In this document: positions 4,882-9,162 of the stretch, one piece after another
Position numbering within the stretch: the stretch's first letter is position 1
Layout: every line of letters begins with the position of its first letter
NCBI GenBank assembly: GCA_000434615.1
Contig: FR880834.1
Location: 167,869 to 177,030 of the forward strand
DNA length: 9,162 bases
Source of the DNA: Clostridium sp. CAG:510
GTDB lineage: Bacteria > Bacillota > Clostridia > Lachnospirales > Lachnospiraceae
Reading direction: 5' to 3'
Program-made: the position numbers and the translations under genes
Notes under the pieces: model-generated
Told to the model about the DNA's origin: nothing
Seen by the model: the letters and a program-made list of their open reading frames with translations, nothing else
Database searches by the model: none

Positions 4882-5073
4882 GTGCAAAAATATGAAAAAA
4901 CTATAATAAAAATACGCCACGGCCTGAACGGGTACAGGTACGCAGCTTGCACGGCTTCCGGGCGGTTTATTGCGAATTTTGAAAAACTGGCGGACGTCCG
5001 GCGGTACTGGCTGACAGAAATCAATAACGGAACTTTTAGTATAATACGTGAATTAAATAAATATCCAGAATAG
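4882..5073 (+). CDS. Unknown small basic protein (63 aa)
   Basis: A GTG start is chosen because AAGGGG lies about 8 nt upstream; the next in-frame ATG is not near. The sequence MQKYEKTIIKIRHGLNGYRY, then ACTASGRFIANFEKLADVRR, ending TFSIIRELNKYPE, suggests a beta hairpin plus helix. It is rich in Arg/Tyr. I do not recognise it. It is the last gene of the plus-strand operon, ends in TAG, and is followed by a terminator-like hairpin. Confidence 0.72.
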   Translation: MQKYEKTIIKIRHGLNGYRYAACTASGRFIANFEKLADVRRYWLTEINNGTFSIIRELNKYPE

Positions 5074-5074
5074 T

Positions 5075-5098
5075 CGGAAAAAATCCGCCTTTTTTCCG
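5075..5098 (+). terminator. Terminator-like hairpin ending the small-gene operon
   Basis: CGGAAAAAA/TTTTTTCCG is a 9-bp stem with loop TCCGCC starting one base after the TAG stop. The U-rich 3' arm fits a terminator even though it ends in CCG. Its position directly after TAG matches the other post-stop elements. Confidence 0.55.
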
Positions 5099-5391
5099 TG
5101 CTTAAAATTTGGATATTGTGCTTTTTTCCGATATGTGATACTGTGTATGTATATAGGCTTTTTAGGCTTTCTTTGCGTGTCACTCCGTCCGTCTCTATGT
5201 TCCTGCGCCTGCATGGTCCTTTCGGAGCAAGTCCGCCCTAAAGGGAGAAGTGAAAATTCTTACTGCACCGACCAATTTCTGAAAAATAAATTTTCAAGAT
5301 ATTTTCAAAAAAATTCTCAAAAATTAAAATGGACTTTTCATATTTCAAATCCAGTACCCCGGGGGGTATCAAAATCGTTGCATTATAATTT
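5099..5391. other. Gene-free convergence zone
   Basis: No gene is supported; a 103-codon plus-strand frame here has no ribosome site and an implausible mix of Cys-rich and Lys-rich segments. The first half is of mixed composition with a weak hairpin near 5218-5243. The second half is very AT-rich. A GC-rich dyad (5355-5368) stands alone in it and is listed separately. The zone separates plus-strand and minus-strand operons. Confidence 0.6.
5355..5368. other. Isolated GC dyad, possible cos-like site
   Basis: TACCCC-gg-GGGGTA is a 6-2-6 inverted repeat, surrounded by about 100 bp of mostly A/T. Cohesive-end sites of Gram-positive phages are often short GC-rich dyads in AT-rich DNA near packaging genes. 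No terminase or HNH gene is seen next to it in this window, so this is only a suggestion. Confidence 0.3.
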
Positions 5392-5418
5392 TGAAAAAAA
5401 TTTAAGAAATTTTTTTCA
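5392..5418. terminator. 12-bp A/T hairpin overlapping the peptidase stop
   Basis: TGAAAAAAATTT-aag-AAATTTTTTTCA is a perfect 12-bp inverted repeat covering the TAA stop of the peptidase gene. It has U-rich 3' arms on both strands and lies between convergent operons, as a bidirectional terminator would. The stem contains almost no G-C pairs, so it would be weak. Confidence 0.4.
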
Positions 5419-5722
5419 TGAATTTTCTTATGATTTCATCAGCTAAGGAAAACACTTCTCTTCCGTATGTTGCCAAAAAATCAGCAACTATTTCTTCTGT
5501 CTGTATGTCCATAAAAATGTTGTATGAAAATGCAAATGCATGGCATAACTCATGACAGAGAACACGGTCAAAGAATGAGCCATTGATTCTGTTGGAAATG
5601 TATATGCACTGCGTATTGCGGTCTGTCATTCCAAACGTGTATGTGTTGTCGGAACGCATTAACATGGTGCTGTGTGTCTCTACAAGCCTTAAATTCCAAA
5701 CGATTCCATTTATTGTGAACAA
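5402..5722 (-). CDS. Short zinc metallopeptidase-like phage protein (106 aa)
   Basis: The motif HELCH (H57-E58-x-x-H61) within FDRVLCHELCHAFAFSYN is a clear HExxH zinc site. A downstream Glu in TEEIVADFLATYG (about E76/E77) fits the third ligand of ImmA/IrrE-like (M78-type) peptidases. At 106 aa it is just the catalytic core, like the small phage proteins of this group; ImmA-type enzymes cleave phage repressors, but no repressor is adjacent here. The start is TTG, supported by GGAGG 7 nt upstream. An intrinsic terminator sits immediately before the ribosome site, so expression probably relies on read-through. Whether it is proteolytically active is unproven. Confidence 0.82.
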   Translation of the reverse strand: MFTINGIVWNLRLVETHSTMLMRSDNTYTFGMTDRNTQCIYISNRINGSFFDRVLCHELCHAFAFSYNIFMDIQTEEIVADFLATYGREVFSLADEIIRKFMKKIS

Positions 5723-5734
5723 TTTACCACCTCC

Positions 5735-5762
5735 AAAGAAAAGGAGCCTAAATAAGGCTCCT
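5735..5762 (-). terminator. Intrinsic terminator between the Tyr/Arg-rich and peptidase genes
   Basis: On the minus strand AGGAGCC-ttattta-GGCTCCT is a 7-bp stem followed by TTTTCTTT. The T-rich tail runs straight into the GGAGG ribosome site of the peptidase gene. It would end most cluster transcripts here. Confidence 0.85.
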
Positions 5763-5770
5763 AATCGTTT

Positions 5771-6403
5771 CTATCCGATTTTTGTTACCAGTGCGGACAG
5801 CTTGCTCTTAAGAACAGATTTCTCTTCCGGGGTGGCATCGTTGATGATTTCGGACATATCCGTTGCCAGTTCCGTCATGTAAGTATTAAGGTCACGCACT
5901 TTAGCTTCCTTGTCCGCAGTGGTGTTAGCTTTATGCAGTTCCTTATTTTCCATATAGGCTCTACGGCTCATGCCACTTCTGCCCTCTCTGGAATCACGCA
6001 TACTGGTATTCATGGTAGGCTCTGTGTAGTACATACGCCCCATGTCTCTATCCATGTCACGGTACATTTCCGGTGTCATGTGGTAATATGGTGGCTCTTC
6101 ATAACCTCTGCGATACGTTCCGTGCCCTTTCGGTGCAAATCTTCCGTCTGCATAGCGGTAATGGTCGTAGTACCGTCTGCCACCATCACCGTAACGTTCA
6201 AACATTTCCATGTTTTCGTCCGGGTCATATTCCTGCATGGTTTTTGTCAGTTCACGGTAGTACATGGCTTCTGACAAATCTTTCATCATATCAACGACTT
6301 TTCCCATTTCGCAAGTATCTACTTTGTCAATTCCTTTGTCAAACTGCGCTTTAGCGCATTCAGAAAGTTTTTCAATCATTTCATGCATTCTTTTAACATC
6401 CAT
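5771..6403 (-). CDS. Conserved phage protein rich in Tyr/Arg/Met (210 aa)
   Basis: Three parts are visible. An N-terminal helical region begins MDVKRMHEMIEKLSECAKAQ. A central low-complexity segment (about 65-145) is rich in Tyr, Arg, Gly and Pro, including YRYADGRFAPKGHGTYRRGY and EEPPYYHMTPEM. A C-terminal helical domain ends PEEKSVLKSKLSALVTKIG. I recall this 'DGRFAPKG...YRRGYEEPPYYH' family from Clostridia phages, beside jelly-roll and Gly-rich genes as here, but not with a proven function. The ATG is chosen over a GTG three codons upstream because that GTG lies inside the AGGAGG ribosome site. A virion or assembly role is an inference from the neighbours. Confidence 0.82.
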   Translation of the reverse strand: MDVKRMHEMIEKLSECAKAQFDKGIDKVDTCEMGKVVDMMKDLSEAMYYRELTKTMQEYDPDENMEMFERYGDGGRRYYDHYRYADGRFAPKGHGTYRRGYEEPPYYHMTPEMYRDMDRDMGRMYYTEPTMNTSMRDSREGRSGMSRRAYMENKELHKANTTADKEAKVRDLNTYMTELATDMSEIINDATPEEKSVLKSKLSALVTKIG

Positions 6404-6415
6404 GATTTCCACCTC

Positions 6416-6838
6416 CTACGCTTCACGAACGGCAATTAAATTACTGTTCTGTACTTCAATAGCCTGTGTGGAAGTGTTCTGAACCGCTACCGTACTGCAG
6501 CATCCACGAGGGACATCAATGTAAGCCTGTGCAGAAACATTGAATAAATTCTCTACTGCTGCCGGAGTTACAATCATTCTTGTGGACTGTAAAGGTTCTC
6601 CGTCTACCGCCAGTGCAAGGGAAATTTCCCCAACAGTTCCACCAGTGGGAATCTGAATGTTACCGGAATAACTTACAAGGAATCTTGCACGGCACTGATT
6701 AGTGATACCTCTTAACTTCACAATTCCAGATCCCTCTCTGTGAGTGATACAACCACTTCCATTTACGGCAGTTTCGGTAAGAGCAACGTCCGCTCCTGCT
6801 GCCACAGTCTGTAATGCTACTGCTGTATATTCAGCCAT
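6416..6838 (-). CDS. Jelly-roll-like phage structural protein (140 aa)
   Basis: The start at MAEYTAVALQTVAAGADVAL is set by GAGAGG 8 nt upstream; a start 13 codons earlier would read through the preceding terminator tail. The protein is almost wholly beta: repeating Val/Ala/Gly strands, GSGIVKLRGI, SYSGNIQIPTGGTVGEISLA, DVPRGCCSTVAVQN and NSNLIAVREA. This matches the compact all-beta (TNF/BclA C-terminal-like) domains I recall in phage surface proteins, which often trimerise. I infer a head-decoration or fibre-type role. Four Cys include an adjacent pair. Its stop overlaps the ribosome site of the following gene. Confidence 0.8.
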   Translation of the reverse strand: MAEYTAVALQTVAAGADVALTETAVNGSGCITHREGSGIVKLRGITNQCRARFLVSYSGNIQIPTGGTVGEISLALAVDGEPLQSTRMIVTPAAVENLFNVSAQAYIDVPRGCCSTVAVQNTSTQAIEVQNSNLIAVREA

Positions 6839-6856
6839 AATAAATACCTCTCTTTC

Positions 6857-6889
6857 AAAATCAAAGGGGCAAACCATATAGTCTGCCCC
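6857..6889 (-). terminator. Intrinsic terminator before the jelly-roll gene
   Basis: GGGGCAGAC/GTTTGCCCC pairs over 9 positions on the minus strand (one G-U, which is a mismatch on the plus strand). The tail TTTGATTTT then leads into the jelly-roll ribosome site. Minus-strand action is therefore favoured. Confidence 0.7.
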
Positions 6890-6904
6890 ATGTTGTCAGT
6901 AATT

Positions 6905-6949
6905 CTGCATAGCAGACATAACCTTAAGGTTAAGTTACTCGATATGCAG
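6905..6949 (-). other. Nested inverted repeats in the 3' region of the Gly-rich gene
   Basis: An outer 7-bp repeat CTGCATA/TATGCAG encloses a perfect 14-bp palindrome TAACCTTAAGGTTA (6919-6932). The element begins two bases after the stop codon of the Gly-rich gene. There is no U-run on the minus strand. It may protect or process the mRNA, or bind a protein as DNA. Confidence 0.5.
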
Positions 6950-6951
6950 TT

Positions 6952-7740
6952 TTAGCATCCGCAACCAGTGTTGCAACCACACCCGTAATATACATTAGGG
7001 TTGGGAACCTGGTATGCCGGGATGGGCGCAGGATTCACAGCGTTAATAATCTGCTGTGTCTGTGCCGCCATCTGAGTAGTGAGAAGTGCATTCTGACGAT
7101 CCTGAGAAGCGGCTCTGCGCAGATCGTTGTTCTCCGCCTGCAGAGTAGCGATCTTATCCTGACATAAGTAGTCAAGGATTGCTCTTGTACCGGCATTCTG
7201 GCTGTCGATAATATCACGAGTATTGTTATTCATGGTGTTCTGCAATGCGCAAGTATTCGTTGCCATATTGTAGTTTACACCCTGGATAGCTTCACGGGTT
7301 TCGCAGCAGCAATTAGCAAGCTGGGACTGTAAAGCATTCTGTCCTTGCATCAGTGCAATGTTGGTGGTGTTAAAGCCTTGCTGTGTCTGATAGCCAAGAT
7401 TGCAGATAGCGTTATCTACACCGTGGAAACCATTCATAATAGCGGTATTCTGTGCGTAAAAGCCGTCACATAATCCGCTGTTGATTCCGTCCAGCTTACC
7501 GATGATAGACTGGGTATCAAAACCTCTTTGGATATCTGCCTGTGTAGCAGCTGTAGCAACATAGCCACCGCCATTGTTACCGCCGAAGCCGCCCCAACCG
7601 CCGTTGCCCCAGCCAAAAAGCAGAGCGAATACAACGATAATCCAGAGCCAGCCACCGTCAGCCCAGCCACCGTTATTGCCGTAACCGCCATTTGCAGGCA
7701 TAACCGGCATTGTAAATGGTGTGTTGTTAGATTCAAACAT
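6952..7740 (-). CDS. Conserved phage membrane/coiled-coil protein with Cys-rich tail (262 aa)
   Basis: Domains in order: a Gly/Asn/Pro-rich N-terminus; one membrane segment (about 31-44, WLWIIVVFALLFGW) between Gly-rich stretches; a Gln/Asn-rich helical region with GLCDGFYAQN, ICNLGYQTQQGFNTT and a CCC cluster at 144-146; a Leu/Ala coiled coil (about 186-235); and a Pro/Tyr-rich tail ending in the GCGC repeats (Cys 254, 256, 260, 262). I recall this 'NLGYxTxxxFNxT...CCCxTxxxI' layout as a family common in Firmicutes phages with no settled role. The start at MFESNN is chosen because GGAGG lies 10 nt upstream. The Cys patterns suggest cross-linking or metal binding. Confidence 0.85.
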   Translation of the reverse strand: MFESNNTPFTMPVMPANGGYGNNGGWADGGWLWIIVVFALLFGWGNGGWGGFGGNNGGGYVATAATQADIQRGFDTQSIIGKLDGINSGLCDGFYAQNTAIMNGFHGVDNAICNLGYQTQQGFNTTNIALMQGQNALQSQLANCCCETREAIQGVNYNMATNTCALQNTMNNNTRDIIDSQNAGTRAILDYLCQDKIATLQAENNDLRRAASQDRQNALLTTQMAAQTQQIINAVNPAPIPAYQVPNPNVYYGCGCNTGCGC

Positions 7741-7772
7741 ATTAGATTTACCTCCGTGTAATTTATTCATAA

Positions 7773-7804
7773 AGAGGTTCCCCAGGTTTTGTGCACAAAC
7801 CTCT
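7773..7804 (-). terminator. Hairpin between the 77-aa and Gly-rich genes
   Basis: AGAGGTT/AACCTCT forms a 7-bp stem around an 18-nt loop that itself contains a TTTGTGCACAAA dyad. Only TTT follows on the minus strand, so it is at best a partial terminator. It begins about 10 bases after the stop of the 77-aa gene. Confidence 0.45.
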
Positions 7805-7813
7805 AATATGCAA

Positions 7814-8047
7814 TCATAAATGAAACTGATTTTTTATCTGTGACATTACATCATCAGGATTAAGTCCTCTTTCTTTGCAGATGTTCCTTGCCATTTGCTC
7901 AATGCCTTGCATATTTCCTTTTTGAGCCATATCCAAAGCATTTTTAGCCATAGGATTAGACATGATCTGATTGTTAGACATCATGCTCTGCATAAACTGT
8001 TGTGGATTTGCCATGTTTTTAAGCATCTGTATAGGATTTATGTTCAT
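7814..8047 (-). CDS. Conserved small phage protein, Met/Asn/Gln-rich (77 aa)
   Basis: It begins MNINPIQMLKNMANPQQFMQ, has a helical middle with many Met and Asn, and ends with a charged helix CKERGLNPDDVMSQIKNQF. The 'QNA(M/L)xMxQxGxxxGxxxMAxNxCxERG' arrangement is one I recall from Firmicutes phage clusters of this type, function unknown. The ATG overlaps the TGA of the Q-rich gene (ATGA), so the two are translationally coupled. Confidence 0.82.
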   Translation of the reverse strand: MNINPIQMLKNMANPQQFMQSMMSNNQIMSNPMAKNALDMAQKGNMQGIEQMARNICKERGLNPDDVMSQIKNQFHL

Positions 8048-8520
8048 TCAGCATCTTCCTTTCTTTGTGTCTGTGAAGATTTTCTTTGCGATTGTGAAGA
8101 TTTCAACTGCTCTATCTTCTGTTCCAGTTCATCAAACCGCTTCATAAATACCTCTGTGGCTTCGTCTGATAAGTCAAATTTCGTCTTTTCTGCGGTATGC
8201 GGTAAATTGTTGGTGTTATCTTCCAAAACAGGCTTATAGAGCCTTGTGTAAATTTTCCCATCCGCTCCCCAGGATTTAGCATAGATCTCTGACATATCCT
8301 GTTTAGGAAAAAATGCCGTATTGCCATCCATAGGAACTTCATTCGGTGCTATGCACTCCTGCGCTGGCACAATGCGACCGTACATCTGTACTGCGTTTTG
8401 TTGTGTCTGTTGCATAAACTGCTGTGACTGGAATTGTTCCTGCTGTGGCATAAACTGTCCGTACATAGGTGTCCTATACTGCGGATTGTAGTAGTTTGGA
8501 TTCATAATCGGCTGTGGCAT
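8044..8520 (-). CDS. Conserved Q-rich phage protein (158 aa)
   Basis: The first ~45 residues are low complexity (MPQPIMNPNYYNPQY..., then many Gln and Met). A compact domain follows (about 46-100): VPMDGNTAFFPKQDMSEIYA, KSWGADGKIYTRLYKP. A C-terminal coiled coil (FMKRFDELEQKIEQLKSS) ends in a polar repeat. The 'PMDG...FF...SEIYxKxWxADGxIxTxxYxP' core is a pattern I recall from Firmicutes phage genes near head or tail functions, role unknown. AGGAG is 7 nt before the ATG. The gene overlaps the 3' end of the 52-aa gene by 47 bases. Confidence 0.83.
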   Translation of the reverse strand: MPQPIMNPNYYNPQYRTPMYGQFMPQQEQFQSQQFMQQTQQNAVQMYGRIVPAQECIAPNEVPMDGNTAFFPKQDMSEIYAKSWGADGKIYTRLYKPVLEDNTNNLPHTAEKTKFDLSDEATEVFMKRFDELEQKIEQLKSSQSQRKSSQTQRKEDAE

Positions 8521-8632
8521 GGCTATTCTCCTTTTCTTCCATTGATTCTATCTGTTTCGCAATTTCCACTTCATCAAGTGTCTGATATGTCGGTTTGTTC
8601 AAAAGTCCCAACGGGCTGAAATTCATAAGCAT
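8474..8632 (-). CDS. Overlapping small protein (52 aa)
   Basis: The ATG at 8632 has AGGAG 9 nt upstream and lies inside the previous gene. The frame reads MLMNFSPLGLLNKPTYQTLD, then EVEIAKQIESMEEKENSHAT, ending LLQSAV. It shares 59 bases with the 62-aa gene before it and 47 with the Q-rich gene after it, in different frames, and bridges the only gap between them. The well-placed ribosome site and natural composition argue for a real gene. Function unknown. An alternative is that it is the product of a frameshift from the upstream gene. Confidence 0.65.
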   Translation of the reverse strand: MLMNFSPLGLLNKPTYQTLDEVEIAKQIESMEEKENSHATADYESKLLQSAV

Positions 8633-8762
8633 TACCAAGTTCTCCTATAACTTCTTCTGCAGCATGGACTACGATTGATTGATATTTAAGTGGTACATTT
8701 CCCATCTGCTCTTTGCTAAAAATACGTTCCAGTGCTTCATCTGAAAATCTGAATTTTGCCAT
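8574..8762 (-). CDS. Conserved small phage protein (62 aa)
   Basis: First gene of the right-hand cluster, with AGGAGG 9 nt before the ATG. The N-terminus MAKFRFSDEALERIFSKEQM is amphipathic and helical; a hydrophobic helix (IVVHAAEEVIGEL) follows, and the tail is acidic and Thr-rich. Similar '(K/R)FSDEAxExxFSKEQ' starts occur in Firmicutes phage genes that I recall next to the Q-rich and Met/Asn-rich families. Function unknown. The last 20 codons overlap the 52-aa gene. Confidence 0.78.
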   Translation of the reverse strand: MAKFRFSDEALERIFSKEQMGNVPLKYQSIVVHAAEEVIGELGNAYEFQPVGTFEQTDISDT

Positions 8763-8796
8763 AAGGTCATTCCTCCTTATGCTTAAATTTTGGCAT

Positions 8797-8827
8797 AAAA
8801 AAAGAGAAGAAAATTTTCATTTTCTTC
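8797..8827 (-). terminator. Intrinsic terminator in the leader of the right-hand cluster
   Basis: GAAGAAAAT-gaaa-ATTTTCTTC is a 9-bp stem capped by a GAAA tetraloop, followed after two bases by seven T on the minus strand. It ends only about 20 nt before the AGGAGG of the first gene. Because the best promoters lie upstream of it, it would act as an attenuator, unless a promoter hides in the last 35 bp. Confidence 0.8.
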
Positions 8828-8859
8828 CCATAGTTTTCTCATTCGCATAAGGCTTTTCT

Positions 8860-8880
8860 ACGTACCAATCACGTACCAAT
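8860..8880. repeat. Tandem ACGTACCAAT pair (11-bp period)
   Basis: ACGTACCAAT occurs at 8860-8869 and again at 8871-8880. It is preceded by GGCTTTTCT. The pair near 9092-9113 is also preceded by GGCTTTTCGGCT and also has an 11-bp period, so the two blocks look like diverged copies. Confidence 0.7.
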
Positions 8881-8909
8881 TTTTATAGTTTTATGTAGAT
8901 TTATAAAGA

Positions 8910-8985
8910 ATTACGTTAATATAAAAATATTGCAGAATGCCGTAAACATCAGTATTTGTAGGTATATAACGCATTACGTTAATAT
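8910..8985. repeat. Direct 13-bp repeats over the promoters
   Basis: ATTACGTTAATAT is present at 8910-8922 and 8973-8985, exactly 63 bp (six helical turns) apart. A partial copy ATTACG lies 32 bp (three turns) further on, at 9005. The core ATTA-CGT-TAAT has dyad symmetry. Each full copy overlaps a promoter element, so these look like operator sites for a dimeric protein on one face of the helix. Confidence 0.7.
8918..8946 (-). promoter_or_regulatory. Possible proximal promoter for the right-hand cluster
   Basis: TTTACG, 17 bp, TATATT on the minus strand. The -10 box is within the 13-bp repeat. The -35 matches only 4 of 6 positions, so it would be weak or activated. Confidence 0.4.
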
Positions 8986-8992
8986 ATGTCAA
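8963..8992 (-). promoter_or_regulatory. Distal promoter for the right-hand cluster
   Basis: A perfect TTGACA, 18 bp, TATATA on the minus strand. The second 13-bp repeat fills the spacer. Transcripts would carry a leader of about 190 nt including the terminator hairpin. An 11-codon frame (MKLGIVIKSHF, 8989-9024) with AAGGAG upstream ends inside the -35 box. Confidence 0.5.
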
Positions 8993-9091
8993 AAATGGCT
9001 TTTAATTACGATTCCTAATTTCATATATACTCATTCTCCTTCGATTTTTCCTTGATTTGCAAGGGTTTTCGGGTTTTGGCTTTTCGGCTAC

Positions 9092-9113
9092 TACGCCATT
9101 TTTACGCCATTTT
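9092..9113. repeat. Perfect tandem 11-bp repeat TACGCCATTTT x2
   Basis: Two identical, directly abutting copies (9092-9102 and 9103-9113). They overlap the stop codon of the partial edge gene. Short tandem sites with one-turn spacing beside the end of a gene are typical of integrase arm sites or attachment regions, but the flanking gene is not identifiable. Confidence 0.7.
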
Positions 9114-9162
9114 CGCATTGAGTTTTATGTCAGAAAACACTTTTGACTCAAACTGCCGTACA
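9102..9162 (-). CDS. C-terminal fragment of an unidentified protein (partial)
   Basis: A minus-strand frame open to the window edge gives 19 residues, VRQFESKVFSDIKLNAKMA, then TAA. It is too short to assign. Being beside att-like repeats it could be the end of an integrase, but no catalytic residue is in view and the frame could be open by chance. Confidence 0.3.
   Translation of the reverse strand, partial: VRQFESKVFSDIKLNAKMA

Noticed and set aside
3764..5098. CRISPR array
   Set aside because: The GC-rich elements differ in length and sequence and are separated by coding genes, not by regular spacers.
5135..5446. 103-codon plus-strand open frame
   Set aside because: No ribosome site; Cys-rich start and Lys/Asn-rich end reflect base composition; it runs into the minus-strand peptidase gene.

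Overview
The window reads as accessory or phage DNA from a low-GC Firmicute, most likely a gut Clostridia (Lachnospiraceae-like) prophage or phage. This rests on AGGAGG ribosome sites, AT-rich sigma-A-type promoters, many short unknown genes, a tRNA beside a MazG-like gene, and a right-hand cluster whose proteins resemble families I recall from Clostridia phages. No terminase, portal, capsid or complete integrase lies inside the window, so the phage assignment is an inference.

Left block (1-3160, all minus strand). A ribbon-helix-helix regulator (2957-3157) with two tandem terminators is followed by a 224-aa putative DNA-binding phage protein (2024-2698). After a 320-bp structured gap comes a tight operon: MazG-like pyrophosphohydrolase, a 39-aa membrane peptide, a Cys-containing 132-aa protein and a 47-aa protein. 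Downstream lie tRNA-Gln(TTG) and about 400 bp with no convincing gene but many hairpins, probably a large structured phage RNA that continues past the left edge.

Centre (3190-5100, plus strand). Two near-consensus divergent promoters sit 36 bp apart, with a 16-bp palindrome overlapping the rightward one. This rightward promoter drives a run of six small unknown genes. Five end in TAG, and each TAG is followed at once by a GC-rich hairpin element. One of these looks like a tRNA acceptor stem plus T-arm without the D and anticodon arms. This is the most novel-looking part of the window.

Convergence zone (5100-5400). This AT-rich stretch holds terminator-like hairpins and an isolated GC dyad that resembles a cos-type site.

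Right block (5400-8762, minus strand). Eight genes form a phage-type cluster: three short proteins (one in an extensively overlapping frame), a Q-rich protein, a membrane/coiled-coil protein with a Gly/Cys-rich end, a jelly-roll-like protein, a Tyr/Arg-rich protein and a short HExxH peptidase. Several of the gaps inside the cluster hold terminator-like hairpins. The upstream region (8763-9100) has two candidate promoters, each overlapped by the same 13-bp repeat, then a leader with an intrinsic terminator just before the first ribosome site. Two pairs of tandem 11-bp repeats near the right edge look like attachment or recombinase-arm DNA, next to the tail of a partial gene.
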